Below are positions 47,074-59,082 of a stretch of 64,000 bases of DNA, in pieces. Both the position numbers and the translations under genes were made by a program. The DNA comes from Lycorma delicatula (Eukaryota; Arthropoda; Insecta; Hemiptera; Fulgoridae): the NCBI RefSeq assembly GCF_047948215.1, contig NC_134455.1, forward strand, positions 349,368,491 to 349,432,490. The letters are read 5' to 3'. Each line of letters opens with the position of its first letter. Position 1 is the first letter of the stretch. The notes beneath the pieces are model-generated. The model was given only the letters and a program-made list of their open reading frames with translations. It did no database searches and was not told the origin of the DNA.

Positions 47074-50000
47074 ACAATATACACTTAATCAGAGGCATGT
47101 GTACATGCATACCTGTACACAAGAACAAATTAATACAAAAAATCTTAATTTAGGCATAAATAATGGTGATTAAATTCAACATTTTATTTAACTGGTGGGA
47201 AGATATTTTGTGCAATTTTTTTCACTTCTGAACAGCTATCCCGTACTTGATCCCTTTTTGTCATATCTAAGACTTTAACATTAGGCCCTTTTAAAAGCAA
47301 TACATTGTCAATTTCTTTTCAATTTAAGTAATAGTGTTTGAAAAAAAAATTGTCTTACTTCCTTGTAAAATAATACATTTTCTACATTATAAAATCTGTA
47401 TTCATAAAACAAATCAGTAACACTGAATCAAAAGAAAATATTTGTTAATTATAACAAAATCATATAAATATATTATATGACATCAATAATCTGTAAGTTA
47501 TACAATTTAAATGCTTATTAAGATTTTATCATAATGCAGATAAAATTTAAATCATACTGCCCAACTTAAAATATTTATTAACAGTTTATCATTGTGAAAA
47601 TTAAACTTAAAACCACATTAGCTAAACACATTTTGTTTGTGCAATCATCAGCAAATAATATCCCAATTATTTAAAAATGATATGCCTCAAATAAGTTAAT
47701 AGATAGAAAGTAATACATTTTATTACAGCAATTACTTTTATATTCTAGCATACAAAATTAAAAAAATTTAATTTCTACTGGTAAGTCTAACAAATTAATG
47801 ATAATATATGTTTACTCAAAAACTATAATAAAAATGGTCTAAAAAGAAAAATGGTTTTTATTTAATAATTCCACATAAAGTGAAACAAAATATTATTTAT
47901 GCTATGATAACCTTTCAATAACAAACTCATAAATAAAGTTGAAAAATAGTATTATCAACAGTCAAACTATGTAGAGCGTTTATGTATATAATTGAATGCC
48001 TAATTAATAAGTGGACAATTACATCACATTACAAGATTTCGGCAGAAAACATAAAGCTGAGCAAACTACAAACATATACCAAGCACCCCGTTCATAACTT
48101 AAGTGATAAAATAGTATTCCACAAACTAAGAAAGGAATTAAACAGTACTTTTTTAAAAAGAAAAACCTTATTGTCAATGTAAAGTTAATTTTGGACAATA
48201 TAATTTTACTAGTATATCTTTAAAAAATCATTTCCAGTATTTACTTAAAAAAATAAATATAAGGCTTTTTAAATAAAAATTTCATTAAGTTTAATCAATA
48301 CTTAACTTGCTTTAAACTTGATTTTCCCTTTAAATCATAAATGTGTTCCCCATTTATCAATGAACAATGCAACAGAAACTGAAATATTATCAAAACAATA
48401 AAACATTAATCACTGCTTATAAAACCACAATTTATGGTTATAATTAACTCCCTAGTAAATAAATCTAACTTTGCAATATTTTTTATTTAAAAAAGTAAAT
48501 AATTTCTAAACATAAAAACAATTTCACAGAATTTACTATATATTATTTTGAAAATATTACTGCAAATATTATATTTAAAGACTTCATGGGATAAATAAAA
48601 TGTTTAACCACTTCTACAATCTGTCTTGTGAACAAAATTATAAAACAACCATTTTCGGTTGATAAGAACTTCATTAATTCTCACACTATTATATGAAAAA
48701 TAAATTACTTCCAGCTACAAAGGCAACCAATGTAGTCTGCACATAAGCTTATCATAAACATGAGAGAAACAAATCTGCTGTAACAAGTACAAGAATAACT
48801 GTAGATGTGAACTATATACTTCATTACGACTACTCTTGACATAATTCAGTGTCAGCTGTAATACACCTCATCTCAGGTTATAAAATAATGGACCGTAAAA
48901 GCAAATAATTTCAAAAATATTGTTACCAGGACCATAAACTGATAAAATTTTTATCAAAAGGGATAAGATTTCTTCAAGTTTACAAACACAAGCTAAAATT
49001 AACTACACTGCCTCAAATGTAGCAAAATGCAAAACATTAATTTTGTCAAGCTTTTAACAAATTTTTAGTTAAGTATGGTTAGGTATCCAACAGATAATTT
49101 GATTAAACATGCACATATTAATTGCCTATAAAGTTATAGGCTACTGGTTTTCATCTTATATTTCATAGAAAAATGGATTCTTTTTTAGGATAAATGTGTT
49201 TTTTCTGTACTATTTAGTACTATTCGGCGTTATAATGTAAAAAATATGCATTTATGGCATATTTATTAAATAAATACACTTACACAGTGCATAATAACTT
49301 CAATTAGAAATGATTTGAATAAATTTAAAAAAAAAATATTAAAAATGCCAAGAAATCATAATTAAAAAAAAAAAAGAGTTGGGGGCATTTTAAGAAAAAC
49401 CAAAACCGAAATTGTTAGGGTAGGCACCAGTGACCTACATAAAGTTTTTTACAATAGGTTGTATTGCCTGTAACCCTATCAATAAATACTAAACGATCGA
49501 AACCATAATTTTGTTATTACATCTACTGAAACGTCACTAATAAATAAACAGCGTAATAATTAACCATTAGGTCTAACGAAATCGCAATCCGATATCGCTG
49601 ACCAACAAAAATCTTAATAAAAACGCATAACTTCGACTTCGTACAATATTAAAATTTAATTCCATAAAACAAACATTCCTATTAAGGTAAAGACTAATTT
49701 AACAGTACTTTCAATTGGTGAAATGAAAATAAGAAATAACAGTTGGGAAACTGTCATGGATGTTATAAAAGCTACCCCACGAAGTCGTAACATAACCAAG
49801 GCTACAATTCATTACACCTTAAAATATCATAAACATAGGAACTCATACAGAAAATATAGGTAAACAAGTATAAAAATTTTCTAAAAACACGTATTATGTA
49901 ATTTGAATAAACTACTCTCAACCAGAATAACAAAATTACAAGATTAGGCAAGTCGAATAGGCTGTTGTGAAGGGGAACAGAACCACCATTTTGTTAACGG

Positions 50001-50220
50001 GGGAGTGGAGAGTTTCTTACAGCATGCTACAAAACGCCGTCAAAACAATCTATAATTACGATTAAACATCAAATAATTAAGCAGCAGCACTAAAAAATAC
50101 TATTGAAACCCCACTTAAAGATACTGCCCGTTAAATCCTAACTGTTACAAGTAAGTAATTAATACAATAATCCCAACGTAAGGTCGGAAAGAGATGGAAT
50201 AATATACGGAAAAATCTCAC
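47074..50220. other. AT-rich region, presumed intron or intergenic
   Basis: Nothing coding was recognised. GC content rises slightly after 49.4 kb towards the promoter-like segment. AACCACCATTTTGTTAACGG at about 49980 is a possible YY1-like or downstream regulatory site. Confidence 0.4.
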
Positions 50221-50244
50221 CTTACCCAATTTTCGTATATCCAT
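50221..50244 (-). CDS. Possible first coding exon of the minus-strand gene
   Basis: ATG at 50244 opens MDIRKLG before two overlapping donor-like sites: AAATTGG/GTAAGG (exon end 50228) and GGTAAG/GTGAGA (exon end 50221). With the first donor the frame runs without a stop into the exon at 6825. With the second it hits a stop. Upstream on the minus strand is the promoter-like segment. This is weak evidence, since a chance frame match has odds of one in three. Confidence 0.25.
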
Positions 50245-50570
50245 TAATCTGCCTTTTAAAGCCAAAACACACAACACTCCACTTTAAATAAACTCAACAC
50301 ACACGTTGAACGATGAACTACTTAATAACTCACGTAATCTTACCTAAAAATGTAGAAAAATTGAACATAATAATGGACAAAGTCATAAACGCTAAGGAAC
50401 AATAACAAGAGGCGCCATTTGCAATGCTCACAATTGACATGCGCAAATCAATGCGTTGCATTGTGGGTAATCTTCCCGCCGTCAAAGAGATTGAAAAGGC
50501 AGTAGAAGTGTCCACCAATGGAGAAAACCACGTCGGCGGTATTTCATTGGTGTTCCACTGAAGTGTACTT
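50245..50570 (-). promoter_or_regulatory. Promoter-like, GC-richer segment
   Basis: Compared with the surroundings this stretch is rich in CpG: GGCGCC, ATGCGCAAATC, CCCGCCG and CACGTCGGCGG. It has CCAAT boxes in both directions (CACCAATGG at 50513, TTCATTGGTG at 50543), an AAATGGCGCC core on the minus strand (50419, YY1-like) and CATTGTGGGTAAT. A donor-like site TTTTTAG/GTAAGATT on the minus strand lies at 50344. It looks like a housekeeping, possibly bidirectional, insect promoter. The 62-codon frame within (50330-50518) is not supported as a gene. Confidence 0.45.
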
Positions 50571-51260
50571 ATTTGAATGTGTCGCTGAGACTAGTAAATA
50601 ACAAATCATTATTAGTCAATCAGAATTTTCCGTTGAATAATCTTCTTTTTTTTTTTAATATATCTTTTTGCATAAATTTCATATATGTACTTATACACAA
50701 AAATGTCTAATGGGGAAAGGTAAGTACTTAAACTGAATCTAGAATTAAAAATAAGAAAAGATTTTATATATATGCATCGGTAAGGACGCACTTCATCCAC
50801 GAATTACAAAATATTTTCTCCTACAAAGTAGAAATGATGTTACACTAAAATTCTTAAGACAAATTGTTCAAAATTAGTGATCATATATTTTATTTTAAAA
50901 ATTAGAAAACAAATGAACGAATCTTAAACCTGTATCTACGGTAATTTACAAGAAAATTATTTTAAACCAAAGACTGGAGTCAAAAAATACACTTTTGCAG
51001 TTTTGTTAAATTAATTATCAATAAAATTATGTGTAAAGAATTTAATTGTGATTATGTTTTTTTAATTCCACAAATTTTGTCTTTTTTTATGCTAAAATTA
51101 TTTAATTTTTATGTTAAAATTATTAATGTTACTTTCAGTAAGTATAGTCTTGCTTAAAGTAAAAATTACTTCAACTTTTAGCACAAGTAAACAAAATATT
51201 TTTTAAAGCCAAGTCAATGCATGCAATAGTTTGTCAGTAAAATTCATTATACACATTAAC
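50571..51260. other. AT-rich stretch right of the promoter
   Basis: No exon was recognised on either strand. Confidence 0.4.
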
Positions 51261-51267
51261 CATTAAT

Positions 51268-51435
51268 ATATATATATATATATGTTTTTTTATATATATA
51301 TATATAAAACTTTTTAAAGGAGCTATTCCTTTATATTTATTAAAGTATATGTTTTTATATATATATATATATATATATCTATATAAAATTTTTTAAAGGA
51401 GCTATTCCTTTATATTTATTAAAGTATATGTTTTC
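51268..51435. repeat. TA-rich tandem repeat, about 81-bp period, two copies
   Basis: TTTTTAAAGGAGCTATTCCT plus TTATATTTATTAAAGTATATG occurs at about 51311 and again at about 51392. (TA)n runs come before and between the copies. Confidence 0.8.
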
Positions 51436-51723
51436 AAATTATATATGATATTTAATAGTTATAATATTAATTAATTAATCTACAAATAAAAATTAGCACA
51501 ATTAATTGTTCAAACTGGAAGTTTTAAGAATAATCTTAGTACTTAAAAGTAGCTCCTGTGTGTTATATTGGAGACTGGACTAGGTTTTAAATAAATAAGC
51601 AAAGAACTAATTTCAGAAAACAAGAATAAGGTAAAATAAATTAAAATGTTTAGTATGTACAGTCTCTGCCAAAAATAATAGTCTGCTACTCTTAGAAATG
51701 ACATTATTCAGCTCCATCTATAC

Positions 51724-51955
51724 AGACAACAGAACTGTTTTCACATAACTCAACACAATAATTTGACTTACAAGAAAGAGCCTTATTATGTTTCAATTAT
51801 ATTTTTTAAAATCCTCCCATCAATTTTAAAAAATAAAATTAAAAGATTCTCTTTTGCAGAAACTACTTATTCTGCCAATGAATTTATAAATAACTTAAAA
51901 AAATCCTTGAATTTTCTGCATCACATTCAAAGTGTATATTAATATTTTTTTTTGT
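51724..51955. repeat. Repeat family W, copy 1
   Basis: GACAACAGAACTGTTTTCAC plus ATAACTCAAC, then a diverged AT-rich body ending in TTGAATTTTCTGCATCACAT. The same order occurs at 56.5-56.8 kb, and the opening motif recurs at 58.59 and 63.70 kb. Confidence 0.6.
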
Positions 51956-52052
51956 CTTCAGTCATTTGACTGGTTTGATGCAGCTCTCCAAGATTCCCTA
52001 CGTAGTGCTGGTCGTTTCATTTCGGTATACCCCCTATATCCTACATCCCTAA
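51956..52052 (-). repeat. LINE 3'-end fragment, same family as 13.5-15.8 kb
   Basis: TTGACTGGTTTGATGCAGCT plus CTCCAAGATTCCCTA and TTCATTTCGGTATACCCC match the 3' end of the 13.5-kb LINE (13575-13640). A plus-strand T run marks the poly-A side. It is extremely 5'-truncated. Confidence 0.8.
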
Positions 52053-54130
52053 TATGTACTGAATTAGTATTCATTAACACCTTTTGAATTAAGAATTATT
52101 TTTTATATTTAATATCTCAGTTCCTTAATATTATGCCATGTGTTATATTTTATAAAAATAAAATTAACTTTAATTACATATCCATTTATTTTATAGTTAC
52201 TTATGTATTTAACAGTTCTGCCCTGATTTAAGGTTTTATTACAGTTTTTCATGATCCATCCAGGCAAACGGGGACAGTTCCTTTTGTATGTGTGGAGTAG
52301 CATACCTACCCATTCCTGTCAGGATCTATGTAATACATTATTATATATCAATCAGAATAAAAAAATTATTTATAACTATCAGATTACAGTTTACGGTTTA
52401 CTAATGATTTCTTAATAACATACGTTGTGGATGACTCAGCTCCCCTGCTAAGTTGTGTAATTTTTATGGAAAAAGGAAACACAAATTTATATAGGAAAGG
52501 AATGTATAATTTTTCCACAAGTTGAAAATAAATTTTAATACTTTCTAACATAAGTTAATAGTATTTTTTTTTTTATAAACATTATCTATAAAAAAATATA
52601 CAGCGGTATGCCAATCTCTAAACGCTGATTTTCCAGATGTCCAACTATTTAAACTGCTTACATCTGCCCTAGGCAATTAAAAATAAAACTAATAAACTAC
52701 TTAAAAAAATAACATACTATCCAAATAAAGCTTTGTTTTAACAGAAAATATATTTTCATTGTTCTTTGTTTTAAGTGGGTTTAGAATTTTTTTGCAATTT
52801 ATATACACAAAACCTACATAAATTTAGTGTTGTGTTAAACTAGTTATAAAATTAACTTCTAAAAAGATTAATGGAAATACATTAAATAGCCAAGCATGAA
52901 TATCAACACTAAAGCAAATAAAGATTAGAGATTTTTTTAAAGAAAAAATAGTATTTTTAAAGGTATATTTTGATTATAGACTTTTACTAAGTTTTATCCT
53001 ATTAAACATAGTCATTTTGTAATTTTTAAGAAATGATATTTTTTATAACGTACAGTAGATTAATTCAATTTCTCTTCAATACATTTTTTATGTTTTTTAA
53101 ATGACTTTTATAAAACAGTAGGTAGTAAATTTTTAATTTTTTTCAGCTAATCTTTATTACTTTTATGGACTAATTCAAATTTCTAGACCTTTTTCAAATT
53201 TCTACTCATTGGATTTTTATTGTAACATATTACTGTATCTTTTTTTTACATAGTACTAAGTTCTGAGTAATTATTTAATTTTATTGAAATACATTTATTT
53301 TTTTATATTTTCATCTTTTTATTAAATTTGATATTCATTAATCACTGAAACATATAATTTGTCCAGTACTTATGATAAACCTTATTTAATTTTCCAATTA
53401 CCCAGATTTCTGATTATCCAGATTCGGCCTTTCCAAGTTTAATCTGAATAATTGGCATTCCACTGTAATGTGTTTTAAAAGAAAAGAAATGAATAGATAA
53501 AAAAAGAAAATTAGTCCTTCATTTATTAATAACATTAGAAGGAAGTCAATTAATTGCTTAAAGAGATGTTGAATAATAAAACAAAATTTTGTTGATTTTA
53601 GGAGAGAATAGAAAATGGATCATTTTAGTAAAAATAAAATTAACGATCAAATTATTAAAACCTCGTTATGTATCAATAAGACTCCTTTGGCATGACATTA
53701 AAAAGTATAGTGGTTCTGCATAATTTAAAATTTTACTATTATTGAATGCTGATACTCTAAATGATTTTTAAAATAATAAAAATAAAATCTCTGTTCAGAT
53801 TCGAATATAATAATACATTATACAGATCATATCAAAAATAAGTATATCTGGTACGCCATGGATAAAAAAACTGGCGTAGCATTTGTCTAGGTGGCTCATG
53901 GAAAACAACAGTAAAAATTTAAGCAGAGCAGCATAAAAAATGTAGATGTGATTAAAGTCCATATTAATTATTATTTAAAATATAAATAATAAAAGCTCCG
54001 TATAAGAATAAAAACTCATATCAAAACTCAGAAAACATACATGAAAACAGTTTTGTTGTCTGGTTTAATGGAAGTGGATATTGTTATTTTTTAAGATTAA
54101 GTAACAATGGTTTCTTTTTAGTAAAGATTG
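52053..54130. other. 2-kb AT-rich region, nothing recognised
   Basis: No gene, tRNA-like box or repeat could be supported. Confidence 0.5.

Positions 54131-54132
<2 letters not shown>

Positions 54133-54196
<64 letters not shown>
54133..54196. repeat. (TA)n microsatellite
   Basis: More than 30 TA units, uninterrupted. Confidence 0.95.
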
Positions 54197-54199
<3 letters not shown>

Positions 54200-54279
54200 A
54201 CAAAGGATAAGTTAAAATTTTTAGCGACACACAGAAATGAACTGTTTACTAAAAATGTGTCTTCATTGCCATTCTTAGT

Positions 54280-54620
54280 GCTGTGGTTTTTTTTCACTGG
54301 AGTCAGCTGATGATACTGCTTGTGTTTTTCTTTTTTTATTAGGTGAACACATATTTAAAATATGTTTGAAAAGTTTATTGGTTTTGAATCATGTCTGTTC
54401 AATTTTTGTCATGTGTTTATATATTTCATAACATTTAAGTGTGCTAAGATGCAGTCCTTTATTGTGTAATATGTGTAGAATATCAGGATTGTTGTCAGTG
54501 TTATTGATATTGTGTCTGTAAGGTAATTAGTAATTGTTGATTCTATATTGCTGTGAAGAGGTTTTATATGTTCATTACATCTCTGTATAAAGTTGTTTGT
54601 ATTTGATTATGTAGAACATT
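54280..54620 (-). pseudogene. Penelope-like retroelement, GIY-YIG C-terminal fragment
   Basis: The minus strand reads NINNTDNNPDILHILHNKGL, HLSTLKCYEIYKHMTK and IEQT. This is the (L/D)EILH, then LNxxExYEIYKH, pattern that closes the endonuclease of insect Penelope-like elements. The N-terminal GIY part is missing or too decayed. Related fragments lie at 8.2 and 56.2 kb. Confidence 0.6.
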
Positions 54621-54855
54621 ATGCCATCAGAATATAACACAAGAATCAAGATTTAAAAGAAATCAAAGTAAAATTACTAATGAAAATTTAGTTTATGTAT
54701 GAATTTAATAGATCAGTTTGTCCACTTTAAGTAATTTTTCAGTTTAAGCAAGAAACTGTCAGAAATATTAAGTTTATGAATACAAAACTTGATAAAAAAT
54801 GATTAAACCAGATTCTTTTTCATCAGAAAAAATAATTTATTTGAATTTTCATCAC

Positions 54856-54870
54856 ACACACACACACACA
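54856..54870. repeat. (CA)n run
   Basis: Short CA microsatellite at the edge of the following LINE fragment. Confidence 0.9.
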
Positions 54871-54879
54871 AATCCAAAC

Positions 54880-55510
54880 CCTGTTCCAGTTTACTGAGTC
54901 TGGGTGGTTGACTAAGCCTCTCCAGTGCTCTTCATCCACTTCATAAGCTTTCCCTCTCTATTTCCTCTCAATTACCATCTCTACTCTCCACCTCACTTCT
55001 AACCTTGTGTTTCTAACTTCCATGCAGTCTTACTCTTGGATATTTTTCTATACTTTGCATCTCTTTCATTTGCCTCAGGATTCTGTCTCTGAGATGTCCA
55101 AAACACCATACTTGATACCTCCAATTCTCTCTCTTACTGTATTTAATCTCAATTCCTTCCTTACTTCTACAATTTCCACATTTTTTTCTCTTTTTATTCC
55201 CATTATGCCTCTTAAAAATTTCATTTTCCTTGCCTGTAGACGACTCCAATCCTTTAACGTCATTGTCTATGTTTCAGCTCCATATATAATTTTAGGGACA
55301 TAATAAAATTTATATATTATTAACTTTACCTTTTGTAGTACATTTCTATCCAAAACCAAACAAATGCTTAATAATCTATCTTAATGGTAAAAATTTCCTT
55401 TTTTCTGCGATTACTGATTACCTCACTTTCTATCCTCCCATCTGTTGTCCAAATTTTTAAATTTATCAGTGAAATTCAGCAGTGTTTCCTCCAACATAAT
55501 AGTACTATAC
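54880..55510 (-). pseudogene. Non-LTR retrotransposon fragment, C-terminal end of the RT ORF
   Basis: The minus strand reads YGAETQTMTLKDWSRLQARK, MKFLRGIMGIKREKNVEIVE and VRKELRLNTVRERIGGIKYG. This is the post-RT segment (YGxETW, then LQxxxMKFLR) seen at the C terminus of several LINE ORF2 proteins. Upstream, NFTDKFKNLDNRWEDRK-like sequence near 55490 fits the region before it. Two overlapping 60-80 codon frames (55075-55263 and 55013-55249) come from a frameshift within it. GC content is higher than in the neighbours. It belongs to a family different from the 13.5-kb LINE. Confidence 0.7.
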
Positions 55511-55954
55511 AGTTCTCTTTTCCTTCCCAGTAAATGAATTAGCTACATCAGACTCGGAACGTTGGTGTAATGTAGTAAAATTGCTTTCATACACATAGAC
55601 AAGCCTCAGAACTGGACAGGAAAAATGAATAAATCACTCAGATAATGTGAAAAGTTTAAAATTTATTTGGTGAAACTCATTTAAAATCAGTGCAGTTCAT
55701 TTGTTTGTGAAGGGTTTTCTTGAAGCTCGTGAATCCTGCAAATATGTGTATAATTCTTTTTATAATTACCTACAAAAACACCAAATTAATAACAAGCTCA
55801 GTGTAAACTTCCATTTTACATTATAACTGTTTTTTCAATCCATTGAGTCATAATAATTGATTCTGATGATGAATCACTTTTACTGATTCAAGAGAGAATT
55901 TGAGAGTAATTAGGATTAGTTAAGATTATTCATAGTTTAAACCCTGTCATTCAT
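55511..55954. other. AT-rich spacer, nothing recognised
   Basis: A short GC-richer start (GCTACATCAGACTCGGAACG) may still be part of the LINE. Confidence 0.4.
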
Positions 55955-56350
55955 AGCTGCCAATTTAAACAGTTTGCCATTTTCAAGATTTACTTCTTCA
56001 TTTATAAGTATGTATTTAAATTTCTATATTTGTTAATGTAATATTCTTTTCTAAATAGTCAAGTTTATTATTATTTATTTGTAATATTTCTGAAACTTTT
56101 TTCAATATTTGTTATTGTATGTTTATGGTTAACCAGGTAATAAGCAACATTTGAAAAATTCTTTCTTTTATTTATGTGTGTGCTCTCATATGTTCTAAAA
56201 ATTTCTGCTTAAAAGATCTCATAATTTTACCAATGTATATTCCTTTATCTTTTGTTAGAATTAATTTTATATATGCTACCATTATTAGATTTATTGTATG
56301 ATTTAATTTTAGTATGATTTAAACATTCTGTTAAACCATGTACTGGCTTA
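55955..56350 (-). pseudogene. Penelope-like retroelement, GIY-YIG fragment
   Basis: The minus strand reads LTKDKGIYIGKIMRSFKQKF plus LEHMRAHT. After a frameshift come TINIQ and ILKKVSEILQINNNKLDYLE. YIGKxxRSFKxxFxEHxRAH is the hallmark of the Penelope-type endonuclease, with the catalytic Arg and the HxxAH region visible. It is on the same strand as the 54.4-kb fragment, but the residue patterns differ and both cover the C terminus, so these are two insertions. Confidence 0.65.
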
Positions 56351-56514
56351 AAAAACATAGTATAATTTTCACTATTTTAGATGTTAATTATTTTATTTGT
56401 ATCTTTATTAATACAGTTACATATATGTATTTGATGGGTTTTTATGTTTCTTATTTTTCAATCTGTGCTAATAAAAATATTCTTAAAAAAATAACAATAC
56501 CCTACTCTATCAAA

Positions 56515-56775
56515 CTAGACAACAGAACTGTTTTCATGTAGCTCAACAGAACACTTTGGCTATTGAGAAAGGGTTAAAACAAACAAACCATTTACAAAAT
56601 TTTCCCACCTATTTAAAATACAATTAAAAAATTGTATTTATAGAAACTTATATGTCTCTTATAGAAACAATATTACTTTATGGATGTGTTTTTAAATAAT
56701 GATAATTAAAGAAGTAAAAAAAATTCTGAATTTTTTACATCATATAATGTGTATGTAAATATGTAATACAAAATA
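56515..56775. repeat. Repeat family W, copy 2
   Basis: GACAACAGAACTGTTTTCAT plus GTAGCTCAACAGAA, and the closing TCTGAATTTTTTACATCATA parallel the copy at 51.7 kb. Confidence 0.6.
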
Positions 56776-56869
56776 ATTTTCATTAATGTCTTTCAGATTA
56801 ATTTTTTTTTTTAAATTTAGTAATAATTTTGTTTTATCTATTACATAAGAATTAAGCTTATGCCATGGA

Positions 56870-56960
56870 AATATGAAATGTGGTTCAAACCTGGGATCTC
56901 AGTATAAAAGTTCAAGATGCTACTACTCCGCCAAAGAGATCGATGGAGATTGCCACACTG
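56870..56960 (-). repeat. tRNA-like SINE fragment
   Basis: The minus strand has CTTTGGCGGAGTAGTAGCAT (A-box-like) and GATCCCAGGTTTGAACCAC (B-box-like) at tRNA-promoter spacing. The flanks do not pair as an acceptor stem, so it is a SINE head or degraded tRNA pseudogene. Confidence 0.5.
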
Positions 56961-57501
56961 CCAACTAATTTGATTTAAACATTAATTAGAGTTTAATCAC
57001 ATCAAGGTTTTACAATATAGGTTTTATGTTAGGAAATAAAACTTTTACCAAGGTTTTTGTAAAGAATAATTTTAAAAAAATTGTACTAAATCTGTTTTGT
57101 TACAGACACAACTCTACGTGCAGAAACATCACGACATTTAATCAAAAGGTACCCTCTACTTCCTTTCCTGACAGTACTTTTGAAGTGTTTCAGTGGCCTT
57201 TATCCTGAATTCTTCTACTACTCTAGTTTTGTTTGATGCTTCTTCTGCACAGAAAACCCTCGTTTCTAGATTTTCTATTTATTTAACATTTTATTTATTA
57301 ATTCCCAGTTTTATAAATCCAGAATTTCTATTGCTCCTCTGTCCTTCTTAACTCTATTATATTATATCCTTTTAGTTTTTCTTTCTATAAAAAAGAAGGA
57401 GATTTTCTTGGGAATGCTTTTAATTTGCATCTTAAAATGAGTGCAGAAAACCAATCTTCTTTATTTCTTTAAATTATTGGTATAGAATTTTATGGAGTTT
57501 G

Positions 57502-57548
<47 letters not shown>

Positions 57549-58480
57549 CATTTTTAAGGGACCAGATGTTTTTCTTTCTTTTGGATTTCTTCAGCATACA
57601 ATGATTCTGGATGAATCGCCATACTCAAATGGCTCATTACTGTAATTTAATTTATTACTTCTAATTTTTAGTGAATATAATATTTTTAGTACCTTTTTGT
57701 TTGGTGAATGAAAATCATATGTTTTACCAAAAAATCTTACATTAAAAAGAAAACAGAATTTTTTAAAAACATGACCAAATTCATAAATTTTTTTCTAACA
57801 TGTAGTTATTGATGTATGATACCTACATTTCTGTGAATACTCTCTAATATTTTATTCATAAAAAAAAGCAAATGAAACAGTAGGAAATTTGTATATTTAT
57901 TTGTTAATTCTTAAAAAAAAGAATAGACCATTAATTTTATTTAAAAATTAATAAGTTATATATTTTTCTGAAAAATTTTTATAAAATAAAAACTTAACAA
58001 TAAATAATTTGCTGTTACTAGCAGATTAAATTTTTATTAGTGTTTTTTTTTGTAGATTTTTTTTGCATTTCCTCTGCAGATTATATTGAATATTTGCGAT
58101 TTAAATATGTTAATATGTATAGTTTATTGCACAAGTATGTTAGTGTAGAGAAAGCCATGTAACCTTACCTCTGTCAAGGCAGAAAAAGGAAAAATAAAAT
58201 AATGGTGATACTTAGTAGACAAATTCTATTGTGATTTAATGGTGAATTATCTATACAAAATATGTTTTAGGGATGCTTAAATCTCATTTTGACAAATTTT
58301 TCAAAAAGGAATTGGTAGGCTAATGATTTTGCTCTAAAGCGCTTTAATAAAATGCTAAGTTTGTCTTATGTCATGTCTTGGGGCTTCTCAAAAAAGTCAT
58401 AACAAGTTTTCAAGGTGTAAAAATGGACTGTCATTTTATTTGGCATTAATACATATGAGTCACATAGACTGATAATTAGA
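56961..58480. other. AT-rich stretch with TA/TG microsatellite
   Basis: (TA)n followed by (TG)n lies at about 57506-57548. Nothing else was recognised. Confidence 0.5.
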
Positions 58481-58489
58481 ATATTAAAA

Positions 58490-58640
58490 ATGTTAATTTG
58501 TATAGATGTTTGTATTTATGAATGTGGAATCTTTTCTTAAGAGAATAATCACTTATTTTTAAAAAAGAAAATATCCATCTCGACCGAACATTGCAACAGA
58601 ACTGTTTTTATGCAACTTGACAAAATAGTTTGTCAAGTAG
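58490..58640. repeat. Repeat family W with its left extension
   Basis: TTTGTATTTATGAATGTGGA plus ATCTTTTCTTAAGAGAATAA resembles 62048-62090. The W motif GCAACAGAACTGTTTTTATG follows at about 58591. The 63.6-63.8 kb copy has the same order. Confidence 0.5.
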
Positions 58641-58853
58641 TTTGTCAAATAGTTTATCATGTCTGTTTTCTGAAGAGGGTGGTTCACGAGTGGCGAAGTG
58701 AATGGAATGTTACCATCAACAATAAACTTCGTCCAGTTAAGTACGCTGTTTCACCGTGGAGCTTCTAATGCATTAATAACCGTCGCGAGGAGATTATTAT
58801 TTGCCGCTTGCGAAGAGGGCACACGAGACACACACGTGGATATCTGATGACCC

Positions 58854-58867
58854 AGACCAATGCACCC
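58854..58867. repeat. 14-bp target-site duplication of the SINE, left copy
   Basis: AGACCAATGCACCC is identical to 59069-59082. Confidence 0.9.
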
Positions 58868-59068
58868 CAGTTATTTTTACATGGATTTGAATACTAGATC
58901 GTGGATACCGGTGTTCTTTGGTGGTTGGGTTTCAATTAACCACACGTCTCAGGAATGGTCGAACTGAGAATGTACAAAGACTACACTTCATTTACACTCA
59001 TACATATCATCCTCTGAAGAATTATCTAAACGGTAGTTACCGGAAGCTAAACAGGAAAAAGAAAAGAA
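58868..59068 (+). repeat. SINE-X, 5'-truncated insertion (copy 6)
   Basis: The body starts at CAGTTATTTTTACATGGATT, has GGTGGTTGGGTTTCAATTAA, CCACACGTCTCAGGAATGG and GGAAGCTAAACAGG, and ends in an A-rich tail. The tRNA-like head is missing. It is bounded by the identical 14-bp duplication, which proves retrotransposition into the LINE. The truncated 5' end is typical of incomplete reverse transcription. Confidence 0.9.
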
Positions 59069-59082
59069 AGACCAATGCACCC
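59069..59082. repeat. 14-bp target-site duplication of the SINE, right copy
   Basis: AGACCAATGCACCC, identical to the left copy. Confidence 0.9.

Noticed and set aside
54128..54310. ORF with alternating Ile-Tyr residues
   Set aside because: It is a translation of the (TA)n microsatellite.
55007..55303. 98-codon plus-strand ORF
   Set aside because: The minus strand of the same segment clearly encodes the end of a LINE ORF, so the plus-strand frame is its shadow.
56870..56960. Possible true tRNA gene
   Set aside because: A and B boxes are present, but the acceptor stem and anticodon stem do not pair. A SINE head is more likely.
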